Assembly (NCBI GenBank): GCA_903911205.1
Contig: CAIWCL010000181.1
Span: 1 to 41,600, forward strand
Direction of reading: 5' to 3'
DNA: 41,600 nucleotides
Origin: an uncultured bacterium
GTDB taxonomy: Bacteria; Planctomycetota; Phycisphaerae; Phycisphaerales; SM1A02
Shown here in pieces: positions 18,861-27,482 of this stretch. The stretch's first letter is position 1. Every line of letters starts with the position of its first letter. The notes under the pieces are model-generated. The model did not search any database and had not been told where the DNA came from. It saw only the letters and a program-made list of their open reading frames with translations. A program made the position numbers and the translations under genes.

Positions 18861-20456
18861 TCAATTGGTGCGCCGGCGCGCGAACTTGCTGACGATCCTT
18901 CTTCCGTGAACGAGGAAGTCTGATCGTACGCCTGTGTCCGTAAACACGTTCGCCAGAATGGCCGCAAGAAGGACGAGCGGTCCGGCGACAAGGAGTGTCG
19001 CCAGTGGACCCCAGGACCCAGGCAGTGCATCACCAAGGAATGGCCCAAGTATCAGCAATGCAGCCATAAATGGAAGTGTCACCAGCCAGGGACGTGCGAT
19101 CTGGATCATGACGGATCCCAATCCGAGATCGGCGCGCCGTCCGCAGAGATACATCCCAACCACCGAAGAAACGCCCCAGCCCGCTCCACTCGCAACAGCA
19201 ATCGCGGTTGCGTGCCCCGCGGCAGAGCTCGCGGGAATACCGATCGCGAGCATCGCGTGAGGAATGGTCTCGTCAAAGTACCGAGCGAAAATGGCGAACA
19301 AGCCCGCGGAAAAGAGAAGTTGTCCGAACTGCCAAAAGAGAGCGGTACGGAACCTTCCCTGTGCCTTCAGCATGGTGAACGAAAGCGTCACGACAAAGAC
19401 GGACGCCTGTGCAATCGAGAGTGCGAAGAAGACACCGATGGAGCTCTTCCACTCCGGTTCAAACAGCAGCTGAAAGAGTGGCTCGGCGAGTGCCGCTTGG
19501 ACGAGGGAGATCGGAATGATGACTGCCGCGGCCATCCGAAGCACACGGAGGAAAGCCTCGACTTGACGCTCTGCATCATGGGACAGATGCGAAAATATCG
19601 GCTGCAAAACCGAGACAAACTGCGAATTCACCAGTGCATTCGCCTGCACCGCGAGTTGAAACGCCAGCGCGAAATAGCCTTGCTCGACTTGCGTGGCAAA
19701 GGCCCAAAGAATCAGTGGTTCCAGCGTGCCGACAACATTGTGCGCATACTGCCCAATTCCCGCGAGTCCAGACCGATGAACAATGTCTGCGGTCACTCCC
19801 GGAACGATGCGGTGATCAATGCGCGCGCGACAGATTCGCTGGAAGAGCACCGCTCGAATAGCCAACGCGCCAATCGGTGGGAGAACGATTGCGATCGGAC
19901 CCGCACCTCCCCACGCAAGCAGCACTGTTCCACAGGTCCCTAGGAAAGTTGCCAGACCATCAATGAGAGCGATGCGACGGTACTCAAGGTCGAGACGCAT
20001 GCGCGCGCTTGGCAACACCAAGAACGCGTCCGCAAGTGGACGAAGCGCAACAAAGAGAAGGACAAAGGCGATTCCCGCGGTTCCACTGAACCACTCGATT
20101 GGATAGGCGATCGCAACAAGCAGTAGAAAGAGACCGCCCCCTGCGAAGTATGCGAGTCTTCTCGCGGCACCAGACAAGTCGTGAAAGCGGCGTGGCTCCG
20201 AAAGCAGAACATCGCCAAACACCGTCGGCGAGACGAAGAAAACAAACGCTCCGACGGTCACTGCAACGTTGGCAAGCCCAACCTCTGCTGGCGACAAGAG
20301 CCGCGCAACGATCCACATGGCGAACAAGGTGATGACCTTGTTGCCGATGGTTTGTGTGGTTGTGAAAATCGAACCCGAGAGCGCTGGCTTCGCGAAACCG
20401 CTTTGGCCCACCGTTGGGCTTGAGTCTGTTCCAAGCGCATCTTCAGTCGGGGTCAT
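18861..20456 (-). CDS. Polysaccharide flippase, Wzx/oligosaccharide exporter family
   Basis: A 531-aa integral membrane protein with about 12-14 hydrophobic segments. It starts SGSIFTTTQTIGNKVITLFAMWIVARLLSPAEVGLANVAVT, the usual opening of WzxC/PST-type flippases, which move undecaprenyl-linked repeat units across the inner membrane. The second half shows LEPLILWAFATQVEQGYFALAFQL and similar paired helices. A soluble, basic C-terminus ends KFARRRTN. The start follows the UDP-sugar dehydrogenase stop by 4 bp, so translation is probably coupled; no separate Shine-Dalgarno is seen. Confidence 0.88.
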   Translation of the reverse strand: MTPTEDALGTDSSPTVGQSGFAKPALSGSIFTTTQTIGNKVITLFAMWIVARLLSPAEVGLANVAVTVGAFVFFVSPTVFGDVLLSEPRRFHDLSGAARRLAYFAGGGLFLLLVAIAYPIEWFSGTAGIAFVLLFVALRPLADAFLVLPSARMRLDLEYRRIALIDGLATFLGTCGTVLLAWGGAGPIAIVLPPIGALAIRAVLFQRICRARIDHRIVPGVTADIVHRSGLAGIGQYAHNVVGTLEPLILWAFATQVEQGYFALAFQLAVQANALVNSQFVSVLQPIFSHLSHDAERQVEAFLRVLRMAAAVIIPISLVQAALAEPLFQLLFEPEWKSSIGVFFALSIAQASVFVVTLSFTMLKAQGRFRTALFWQFGQLLFSAGLFAIFARYFDETIPHAMLAIGIPASSAAGHATAIAVASGAGWGVSSVVGMYLCGRRADLGLGSVMIQIARPWLVTLPFMAALLILGPFLGDALPGSWGPLATLLVAGPLVLLAAILANVFTDTGVRSDFLVHGRRIVSKFARRRTN

Positions 20457-20460
20457 CGAT

Positions 20461-21819
20461 TCAGGCGCGGGTCAGCCGCGGTCCCATCTCGCGCTCAAAC
20501 GTGCGCATGGCGTCTCGAGTATCGACGCAGAGTTTCGCGTTGCGCGCGATCACTCCGTAGTCCATCTTCGAGTGTGCCGTCGAAATGAGCACGCAGTCAT
20601 AGCTTGCGATGGTCTTCTCGTCGTACGCAACAGACGTCATCTTGAGGTCGTGCTTGCGGCCCGCCCACGTTGCTGGCACGAGGGGATCGTAGTAATCAAC
20701 CTGCGCGCCGCGCGCTTTACAAAGCTCGATGAGTTCGAACGAGGGGCTCTCGCGCACGTCGTCGATGTCGGCCTTGTACGCAAGACCGACCACGAGAATG
20801 CGCGAGCCCTTCATCGGCTTGCCTTGATTGTTGAGCGCCTCGGCAGTGCGGTCGACAACGTAGTGCGGCATCGATGTGTTGATCTCGCCGGCGAGCTCAA
20901 TGAAACGCGTCGAATGTCCGTACTCGCGTGCCTTCCATGTGAGATAGAAGGGATCAATCGGAATGCAGTGTCCACCGAGACCCGGGCCTGGATAGAACGG
21001 CATAAATCCGAATGGCTTCGTTCCCGCGGCGCGCACGACATCCCAGACATCGATGCCCATCGCGTCGAGAACAACCTTCATTTCATTCACGAGTGCGATG
21101 TTCACCGCGCGGAAGATGTTCTCAAGCAACTTCGCACTTTCCGCGATTTCCGCGGTCTTCACCGGAACCACTGTCGTCACGCCCTTGCGATAGACCGCGG
21201 CAGCCAGTTCTGTCGATGCGTCATCAAGACCGCCGACAAGCTTCGGAATCGTGCTTGTGGAGTGAGACTTTCGACCTGGATCTTCGCGTTCCGGGCTAAA
21301 CGCACCGAAAATCTCTCGGCCAATCTCAAGACTCTTCGCACGATCGCCAGCCGCAGCCATGATTGCCGGCATCATGTCGTCGCGCGTTGTGCGCGGATAG
21401 GTTGTCGATTCCAGGATGACGAGCTGGCCAGCGCGCAGCGTTTTGCCGATCGCTTCTGCGGTCTGCAGGATGTACGAAATGTCTGGTTCCCAGTGCTTAC
21501 CGAGTGGAGTCGGCACGCAGATGATGATGACATCCGCCTCGCCAAGACGTCCAAAGTCTGTCGTACCTTCAAAGCGCTTGGAATCGCGCAGCGTTGTGAT
21601 CAATTCATCACCAAGGTGAACGAGGTAGTTGCGTCCCGCCTTGATCGCGTCAATCTTCGCTTGATCGATATCGAAGCCAAGGATGGGCAATCCGCCTTGG
21701 TGGAGCGCGTGCGCGAGCGGCAGGCCGACGTAGCCAAGACCAATGACACCGATCTTCGCTTCACAGCGCTCGATACGGGCGAGAAGATTCGACGCGATGC
21801 TGTTCATTGCTACGGACAT
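20461..21819 (-). CDS. Nucleotide sugar dehydrogenase (UDP-N-acetylhexosamine 6-dehydrogenase type)
   Basis: A 452-aa enzyme that oxidises the C6 hydroxyl of a UDP-sugar to a uronate using two NAD. The Rossmann motif is GVIGLGYVGLPLAHAL. VPTPLGKHWEPDISYI, ESTTYPRTTRDDMMP and SPEREDPGRKSH are typical of the WbpA/TviB branch, which uses UDP-GlcNAc or UDP-ManNAc rather than UDP-glucose. The catalytic Cys is in GPGLGGHCIPIDPFYLTW. The C-terminal domain has GLAYKADIDDVRESPSFELI. AAGGAA lies 6 nt before ATG 21819. It leads the run dehydrogenase-wzx-wzy on the minus strand. Substrate choice cannot be fixed from motifs alone. Confidence 0.92.
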   Translation of the reverse strand: MSVAMNSIASNLLARIERCEAKIGVIGLGYVGLPLAHALHQGGLPILGFDIDQAKIDAIKAGRNYLVHLGDELITTLRDSKRFEGTTDFGRLGEADVIIICVPTPLGKHWEPDISYILQTAEAIGKTLRAGQLVILESTTYPRTTRDDMMPAIMAAAGDRAKSLEIGREIFGAFSPEREDPGRKSHSTSTIPKLVGGLDDASTELAAAVYRKGVTTVVPVKTAEIAESAKLLENIFRAVNIALVNEMKVVLDAMGIDVWDVVRAAGTKPFGFMPFYPGPGLGGHCIPIDPFYLTWKAREYGHSTRFIELAGEINTSMPHYVVDRTAEALNNQGKPMKGSRILVVGLAYKADIDDVRESPSFELIELCKARGAQVDYYDPLVPATWAGRKHDLKMTSVAYDEKTIASYDCVLISTAHSKMDYGVIARNAKLCVDTRDAMRTFEREMGPRLTRA

Positions 21820-21941
21820 GTCTATTCCTTGCGGTCAGATGACACAACGCTGAAGGACGTCGTGAGAGTGGCCACTCTATCGGCGCATTGATCGAGAATC
21901 GTCAGCAGGAAATGGGACTCTTTCGCGAACTTTCGGTGTGG

Positions 21942-22424
21942 TCATCCCGTTATCGAGACGCGGGCACGTATCTCGCCGCCATCGGAGGGCGATGGCGACG
22001 CGGTCGGCAATTCCTGCATGGTCGACGCCGAGCGATTTTCCTTCGCAAGTTCGCCGATGCACATGCTCCACGTCTCGCGCTCAAAGCGGAGGAGCGAGAG
22101 TGCTTCGTCGACCTTGGACGGATCGCGTCCGGAGCTTGCCTCAACAAGAAGGCGGTACAGATAGGTGTACAGCGAACTCAGGCGTTGGCAAAGTTCTGGC
22201 GCCTGATCTGGACGGAGCGCATTGATGAGCTCCATCAAAATTGCCTGCGTCTTCGTTGTCCCGTCAAAGCTGAGTTCGAAGTCGCGCGTTTCGTAGCCCC
22301 GCTTCGTTTGCTCAGCGAAGCGGATGGCGCCGTCGAGAAGCATGAGCCGGAGCTCCGCGGGGCTCGCGGTCATCACTTTCGTGCGGAGGTACGCTTGGGG
22401 TCCGGAAGAGGTTTGCATAGCCAT
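21942..22424 (-). CDS. fliS: Flagellin chaperone FliS
   Basis: A 160-aa cytoplasmic export chaperone that binds flagellin. The start ATG 22424 (MAMQTSSGPQAYLRTKVMTASPAELRLMLLDGAI) is chosen because FliS proteins begin with a YLxxxV helix; the track start at 22502 adds 26 unlikely residues. The four-helix core is visible: LMLLDGAIRFAEQTKRGYE, the KTQAILMELINALRPD helix, LCQRLSSLYTYLYRLLVEAS and a final helix LLRFERETWSMCI. The C-terminal 30 residues are low-complexity (TASPSPSDGG). It lies 106 bp downstream of fliD on the same strand. Confidence 0.9.
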   Translation of the reverse strand: MAMQTSSGPQAYLRTKVMTASPAELRLMLLDGAIRFAEQTKRGYETRDFELSFDGTTKTQAILMELINALRPDQAPELCQRLSSLYTYLYRLLVEASSGRDPSKVDEALSLLRFERETWSMCIGELAKENRSASTMQELPTASPSPSDGGEIRARVSITG

Positions 22425-22530
22425 CGGCTCTCTGATCGGCGGTTCTGATCGACAACTTTCGTCACTTGACCGAGGCGCGCGGTGATCTTGAGGTTGATCC
22501 ACAGGTCACAAGCAATGCGACGCCATTCGA

Positions 22531-25500
22531 CTATCCCATCATCGCGACGTTCGCCGACAGTGCGCCGAGCGACGACTGCTGCGTCTGCAACTTGGCGAGC
22601 GCGGACTCCATCGCGGCAAACTGCGCGACGTAGCGCGCACGCTTCGAGTCGAGCCGAGCGTCATATCGCTCAAGACGTTCCTTCAAACCATCGAGTTGTT
22701 CTTGCATGCCACGATCAGCAACCGTGGTCACGCCGTCCACCGAGTTGGTCAGCTTCTTCAGTAATTGATCGAACAGATCGCCAAAGCCGAGTTTGGAATA
22801 GGACGTCGTTGTCTGCTCGACGGTGACGCCTGCGACAGGTGAGTTCGACGATGTCGACTGAATCTCGAACGCCGTGAAGAGTTCTTCGACCGCGCCAGGA
22901 TCTATGTCATACGCAGCGCGGAACTTCGCCTCGTCAAACTGCAACTGCCCTTCTTTACCGAAGCGGATTCCAACCTGCGAGAGATAGCGGTAACGACCCT
23001 CAACACCCTTCGCTGGACCCTGCGCAGTCTGAATGATCTGCTGACGGACGCGCGCAACAACCGGGTTGCCGAGGAGTGGGCCCTTCTTCTTTGTTTCGTC
23101 GTCGTACTTGTCGTAGTCGCCGATACGTCCAAGTGCATCATTGATGGTCGTGACGAGTTGCTTGACGCCATCCACCATGCCGGTCACATTGCGTGCGACA
23201 TCGACATTGACTGTGGCTCCAGCCTTCTTCGCATCGATCTCAAGTCCCGACACAACGTCTTTGAATGAGTTCGTCGAACTTGTGTAAAGAAACGCAGTCG
23301 CAGGATCGCCTGTTCCAAGAAAGAGCGACGCATCAAGACCTTCGCTCGTACGAACCATGCCGAGATCGACGGAACCCGTGTCCATCAAGAGTTGACCACG
23401 AGATCCCCCGACCGTCGAACTCACACTGAGTCGGAAGGGCTGGGTTCCAGTACCTGCGTTCACGATCGATGCGGCAAGCGGGATCTTCGCTTCATTCAAT
23501 TTGCGAACAACATCCGCAAGCGTGTCGGTCGTTTCAAGATCAACCGTCTTCTCGAGTGAGCCCACCAAATTCGCGCCCGCAGATGCTGCTTGACCAGCGA
23601 GGCCAAGTCCTTTCGATACCGCGCCGCTCACATCTGCGACTTTGATGGCGGTGGATGGTGTTCCTGTGTTGGTATCGACGAGTTCAATCCCGTCGCCGGT
23701 CGCGTTCAAACGAGCCTCGACGAAGAGTCCGCGCGAATTGATTTCACTCAAGACGTCGTAGACTGTTGTCGCGCTGGCATCGATATCAACCACGGCACTT
23801 TCGCCGCTGGAATCGGTGATTCGAAACGTACCTGTTCCAACGCCCTTTCCAAATGCGAGCGAAGAGAGCTTTGTGCCGAGCGCAAAGTGTTGACGATCGA
23901 GATCGCCGCCGCGAACCACATCGCCCGCCACACTTGCAGAGAGGCCCAACACCGACGCGGCTGCGCCTGTGACACTCATCGTGCCGTTGCCGTCGCCAAT
24001 GTCACGAGCCATGAGGCCACGGCCGCTGTCGGACACCTCAAGGCGGACATCAACACCATTGTCCTTCGCTAACGCGTTGATCGCGTGAACGAGTCCCGCC
24101 ACCGTGTCGTGGGCTGCGAAGTCCGTAAAGTCGAAGGTGTTGCCGTTGCGATCCGTGAGCGTCAACGGTCCCGGCGATCCGATACCACTTCCTCCGTACA
24201 AGCGCGTGAGGCGCACGGTTCCCACCGCAGCTGCAATGCGCGTACTCGTGACGGAGCCCGTTCCTGACAAACCGAACAATCCGAGATCTCGAGCGGTACG
24301 TTCCCCCACCGCTGTACCGAACGATGAACCGTCTGTTGTGCCGGCGAGGACCTCAACCGTCGATCCGCCCGCGACAGAGAGTGTGAGGCTGGTTCCACTC
24401 GACGCGATCGATGCCGTGACTGCACCTGACGTCTGGTCCGCGATGCGCGCAATCACATCTTCAACTGTGGATGCACGTGGAGTCGCCACCTTGTTGCGAA
24501 CGACGCCTCCAGTAAGCGTCGTTGGACCCGTATCAATCGCGCCCGTGAAGATGCCAAGATCCTTCGCTGCGCGATCAAGATTGGGTCCTGAACCTAAGAC
24601 CTTCACGGGGCCAGAACCACCCGTGTTGTCGGTGACGACAAAGCCCTTGCCGTCGCCGCGCAGTGAAACAACGACTTGTCCCGCACCGAGATCGCTCTCA
24701 AGTTCGGAGTTGATGCGTGTGAGCATCTCCCCCACGGTCTTCACCGCTTCGTCCTGTACTTCGCCATCAACAACGACCGCGCCGAGATTGATCCCAACTG
24801 TGACGCCCGTGGATGTCACGATCTTGAAATCATCCGCATCAGTCGTATTGATCTTGACGCCAAGCCCGTTATTGAGATCGGCGAGCTTTGTTGTGTTCGT
24901 GATCGGTTGGTCTTCGCGACCGAGCGAGATGTCGTAGGTCGTTCCGTCGACTTTGATACGGAAGTCAACGACTCCGTCGCGTACGAAGACGCCTGTGCCA
25001 TCATTCAGTGAGGCCAGCGCAGTGGAGGGACCGATTTGGTTGAGCTGTGTGCCGCTGACTTGCTGAGAAACGTGTGTGCCACGAATACCAAGCTGTGCAG
25101 CGATCAATCCACTGCCAACATCTGCGATCACGAGTGCGCCAGTACCACCGGACGCATCGTTGATCACGAGTCGCTCATTCTCGATGTACGCGTCAAGCTC
25201 TGTATTGCTTGCAGCGTTGATGCGATCTATGACATCTTTCAATGTCACCGCCGTCGAGAGATCAATCGTGTCTTCGCGGCCGAGCCCATCTTTGATCGTG
25301 ATCTTGCCACGCGCGACGCCCTCGCCACCTCGAAGATCAGAAAGCGCTAGGTCGCGCTCCAAACCGGCATCACCCCACTCGAAACTCAGGTTGTCGAGTC
25401 CAAGTGGCGTCGCATCTTTCGTCGCGAATCCTCGCGAGAGAATTTGGCTTGTCGAGACGAGCCGTCCAACCGTGAATTGGTAACTTCCGGGCGGCGTGTC

Positions 25501-25770
25501 TTTTGACGCACGAGCCGCGAGCGATGTCTCATCCGCGCTTGTCGCGGTCATCGCGGTGAAGACGTTTCCAATACGAAGGTTCGACGAGGCGTTCCTCAGG
25601 TTCAACAGACGTGCGTTGACATCGAGCAGCGCGGTCTTTGCCGTCTGCAGCACGCTGTAGCGCTGTTGGATCGGGAGTTTTCCACGTGACTCCAGTGCCA
25701 ACAACTGCTCGATGATCTGCGTCGAGTTGATGCCACTGACGAGTCCAATGCCTGTCGAGATCCCAGACAT
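22531..25770 (-). CDS. fliD: Flagellar filament capping protein FliD, unusually long
   Basis: A 1079-aa hook-associated protein 2; the cap protein in enterobacteria and pseudomonads is roughly 450-670 aa. FliD_N is at about residues 8-108 (GLVSGINSTQIIEQLLALE, SVLQTAKTALLDVNARL). FliD_C is at about 835-1070, ending with a coiled helix (LKERLERYDARLDSKRARYVAQFAAMESALAKL). Between them lie about seven flagellin-hook IN-like motifs, near residues 178 (TLKDVIDRIN), 297, 347 (TVGEMLTRIN), 438 (TVEDVIARI), 557, 670 (TVYDVLSEIN) and 750 (TLADVVRKLN). Each is followed by a beta-rich segment, so the outer part of the cap is expanded. The family assignment is firm; the repeat count is by eye. Confidence 0.93.
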   Translation of the reverse strand: MSGISTGIGLVSGINSTQIIEQLLALESRGKLPIQQRYSVLQTAKTALLDVNARLLNLRNASSNLRIGNVFTAMTATSADETSLAARASKDTPPGSYQFTVGRLVSTSQILSRGFATKDATPLGLDNLSFEWGDAGLERDLALSDLRGGEGVARGKITIKDGLGREDTIDLSTAVTLKDVIDRINAASNTELDAYIENERLVINDASGGTGALVIADVGSGLIAAQLGIRGTHVSQQVSGTQLNQIGPSTALASLNDGTGVFVRDGVVDFRIKVDGTTYDISLGREDQPITNTTKLADLNNGLGVKINTTDADDFKIVTSTGVTVGINLGAVVVDGEVQDEAVKTVGEMLTRINSELESDLGAGQVVVSLRGDGKGFVVTDNTGGSGPVKVLGSGPNLDRAAKDLGIFTGAIDTGPTTLTGGVVRNKVATPRASTVEDVIARIADQTSGAVTASIASSGTSLTLSVAGGSTVEVLAGTTDGSSFGTAVGERTARDLGLFGLSGTGSVTSTRIAAAVGTVRLTRLYGGSGIGSPGPLTLTDRNGNTFDFTDFAAHDTVAGLVHAINALAKDNGVDVRLEVSDSGRGLMARDIGDGNGTMSVTGAAASVLGLSASVAGDVVRGGDLDRQHFALGTKLSSLAFGKGVGTGTFRITDSSGESAVVDIDASATTVYDVLSEINSRGLFVEARLNATGDGIELVDTNTGTPSTAIKVADVSGAVSKGLGLAGQAASAGANLVGSLEKTVDLETTDTLADVVRKLNEAKIPLAASIVNAGTGTQPFRLSVSSTVGGSRGQLLMDTGSVDLGMVRTSEGLDASLFLGTGDPATAFLYTSSTNSFKDVVSGLEIDAKKAGATVNVDVARNVTGMVDGVKQLVTTINDALGRIGDYDKYDDETKKKGPLLGNPVVARVRQQIIQTAQGPAKGVEGRYRYLSQVGIRFGKEGQLQFDEAKFRAAYDIDPGAVEELFTAFEIQSTSSNSPVAGVTVEQTTTSYSKLGFGDLFDQLLKKLTNSVDGVTTVADRGMQEQLDGLKERLERYDARLDSKRARYVAQFAAMESALAKLQTQQSSLGALSANVAMMG

Positions 25771-25838
25771 GCGCGAAAACCGCCTTTCAGGCGTTCCGGG
25801 GCAAGGGTCGTGCCATCATTCGGAGCGCGATTTCTGCC

Positions 25839-26048
25839 TCACGCTGCCTCGTTCATCGGCTCAAAGCCGTCGCGACCTTGCTCGTTCTCGCTCATCTCTC
25901 GCCCGCGCCACCGGGGAAGAAGTCGGTTCGTCCGCCGAAGTTCAAACACATCGCTCGCCCAACAGACAAGAACGCGCTGGTACATGCTCTGCGCTTGTTC
26001 GACTTGTCGCTGCATTCGGACGGCGGTGAAGTTGATCGGTGCGGCCAT
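25839..26048 (-). CDS. Small hypothetical protein upstream of fliD
   Basis: A 69-aa ORF, not recognised. ATG 26048 is preferred over the track start (26087) because AAGGA sits 9-10 nt upstream. The sequence starts MAAPINFTAVRMQRQVEQAQSMYQRV, an amphipathic helix, then a basic middle and an acidic tail. It lies 68 bp upstream of fliD on the same strand, so a flagellar role is possible by position only. It could also be non-coding leader. Confidence 0.5.
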   Translation of the reverse strand: MAAPINFTAVRMQRQVEQAQSMYQRVLVCWASDVFELRRTNRLLPRWRGREMSENEQGRDGFEPMNEAA

Positions 26049-26070
26049 AGGGACGTCCTTGTGTGAGATC

Positions 26071-26114
26071 GCGTGACACTGCGTCACGCCAAGACCCCTT
26101 CCTTGGGGTCTTGG
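26071..26114. terminator. Two adjacent stable hairpins between parB and the flagellar genes
   Basis: The first is GCGTGAC, 5-nt loop, GTCACGC (26071-26089). The second is CCAAGACCCC, TTCCTT loop, GGGGTCTTGG (26089-26114), a perfect 10-bp stem. They are about 80 bp beyond the parB stop and just upstream of the 69-aa ORF. No U tract is present on either strand, so this is a probable but unusual terminator, or a leader structure of the flagellar transcript. Confidence 0.5.
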
Positions 26115-26164
26115 GACATCGGCGGTGTGGTGGACCTACTCAAGCAGGACTGAGAAAATCCACT

Positions 26165-26178
26165 CCAATCGCGATTGG
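26165..26178. repeat. 14-bp perfect palindrome just past the parB stop
   Basis: CCAATCGCGATTGG is its own reverse complement, and lies 16 bp beyond the parB stop. It could be an operator for the flagellar unit or a simple symmetric site. Confidence 0.4.
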
Positions 26179-26194
26179 TCGCTTTGACGTATTG

Positions 26195-27286
26195 TTATCG
26201 GCCGCCAAAACCGATCTTTTGCATCAGCCCGTCGAACTGATCGAGCGTGTAGAAGTCCAGGACGAGTCGTCCTGACCCTTTCTTGCGCCCCAGTTGGAGG
26301 CTGACGCGTGTTCCAAGGTAGTCTGCGAGCTGTTTTTCGAGATCCGCGACATTGGCATCTCGGGCAGTCGGTTCCTTGGATGTGCCCTGAGAGGTTTCCC
26401 CTCCAACAGATGGACGCTTGTGACCGGACTGGACCTGCCGTTCCAGCTCTCGCACTGACCAATCGTTGGCGAGCACTTTGGCCGCGAGCTCTGCGCGACG
26501 GGCGATATCAGTCACTCCGAGCAAGGCTTTCGCGTGACCCTGGGTGATTTTCCCAGCTCGAACGAGATCCGAAGTCGAACGATCAAGATCGGCGAGACGC
26601 AGCAAATTCGTGACGGACGCCCGATCCAATCCGACACGATCAGCAATCTCCTGATGTGTCAGGTTGAAGTCACTGGACAGCCGCTTCAGCGCAACGGCAC
26701 GCTCCATGGGATTCAGATCTTCACGCTGAATGTTCTCAATAAGGGCGAGTTCAGCAGCGGTTTGGTCGTCGATGTCCTTGACCACCGCAGGGATTTTGGA
26801 CATCCCAAGCAGCTTCGCAGCACGCCAGCGACGCTCTCCCGCGATGAGTTCATAGCCCCTGTCAGTGCTGCGAACCACTATGGGCTGCATAAGCCCAGCC
26901 TGCTTGATGGAGGCAGCGAGTGACTGAAGGGCTTCTTCAGAGAAGTCCGTTCTAGGTTGGCGACGGTTTGGATAGACCTGTTCCACGTGGATGTCACGGA
27001 CGAACGAGCTCTCTGGCGGCGAAGAGGCGATTCCATCTGTCCCCTCCTCGGTCGTTTCTGCCATGGAACCACTGGTGGAGGCGGCTGAAATCGACGACGG
27101 AGACTTGGGGATTGCCTGCGATGGTGCACTGGTTCCAACGGCCGGAACAGGGGTACGAGCGGCAGGAAGCCCAGGGCTCACCGCCGGCCCAGGGACCTGG
27201 ATCTGCACCGGCGACCCCAGGAGGGCACTTAAGCCACGGCCAAGTTTGCGAACAGGACTCTTCCCACTTTGATCTGTTTGGCTCAT
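26195..27286 (-). CDS. parB: Chromosome partitioning protein ParB
   Basis: A 363-aa parS-binding CTPase clamp of the chromosome segregation system. ATG 27286 (GAGG about 8 nt upstream) is preferred over the track start at 27346, which would run across a parS site. The N-terminal ParA-contact motif is KLGRGLSALLG, then a Pro/Ser/Thr linker of about 90 residues, longer than usual. The ParB N domain shows VYPNRRQPRTDF, the CTP-binding AGERRWRAAKLLG, and ENIQREDLNPMERA. The helix-turn-helix reads HQEIADRVGLDRASVTNLLRLADL. The C-terminal dimerisation part ends SGRLVLDFYTLDQFDGLM. parA is not in this window although the ParA-contact motif is intact, so it is presumably encoded elsewhere. Confidence 0.96.
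   Translation of the reverse strand: MSQTDQSGKSPVRKLGRGLSALLGSPVQIQVPGPAVSPGLPAARTPVPAVGTSAPSQAIPKSPSSISAASTSGSMAETTEEGTDGIASSPPESSFVRDIHVEQVYPNRRQPRTDFSEEALQSLAASIKQAGLMQPIVVRSTDRGYELIAGERRWRAAKLLGMSKIPAVVKDIDDQTAAELALIENIQREDLNPMERAVALKRLSSDFNLTHQEIADRVGLDRASVTNLLRLADLDRSTSDLVRAGKITQGHAKALLGVTDIARRAELAAKVLANDWSVRELERQVQSGHKRPSVGGETSQGTSKEPTARDANVADLEKQLADYLGTRVSLQLGRKKGSGRLVLDFYTLDQFDGLMQKIGFGGR
26979..26994. other. parS-like site inside parB
   Basis: TGTTCCACGTGGATGT keeps the left half and the CACGTG core of the parS consensus (TGTTNCACGTGAAACA) but has a degenerate right arm. It lies in the coding sequence of parB; parS sites inside spo0J/parB are known in other bacteria. Confidence 0.55.
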
Positions 27287-27306
27287 ATCAGCGCCTCGCT
27301 TTGAGA

Positions 27307-27322
27307 TGTTCCACGTGGAACA
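27307..27322. other. parS site
   Basis: TGTTCCACGTGGAACA is a perfect 16-bp palindrome and differs from the widely conserved parS consensus at one position. It is 20 bp upstream of the parB start, where bound ParB could also affect parB transcription. Confidence 0.9.
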
Positions 27323-27385
27323 GTCGGTGTTATCCCGAGGACCCACACGACTGTCAACTCTTTCGGCTGGTGAATCTCAAGACAT

Positions 27386-27445
27386 GGTTCCACGAGTCAG
27401 TGTTCCACGAGGAAGGGTTCCACGAGGAAGGTTCCACGTGGAACG
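27386..27445. other. parS-like tandem cluster
   Basis: Four units spaced 14-15 bp apart start at 27386, 27401, 27416 and 27430. Each begins (T/G)GTTCCACG. The last, GGTTCCACGTGGAACG, is a near-perfect parS core. The first three have CACGAG in place of CACGTG and degrade in the right arm. They fill the space between parB and the TMTC-like gene. Confidence 0.65.
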
Positions 27446-27482
27446 TTGTTCTCGGACTTTTGCGAGGTGGTAGGGTGTCCAC

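Noticed and set aside
20269-21891. 540-aa plus-strand ORF
   Set aside because: Shadow of the UDP-sugar dehydrogenase on the other strand, which has full family motifs.
27287-27482. Chromosome origin next to parS
   Set aside because: parS often lies near the origin, but no DnaA-box cluster (TTATCCACA) or AT-rich unwinding region was seen.
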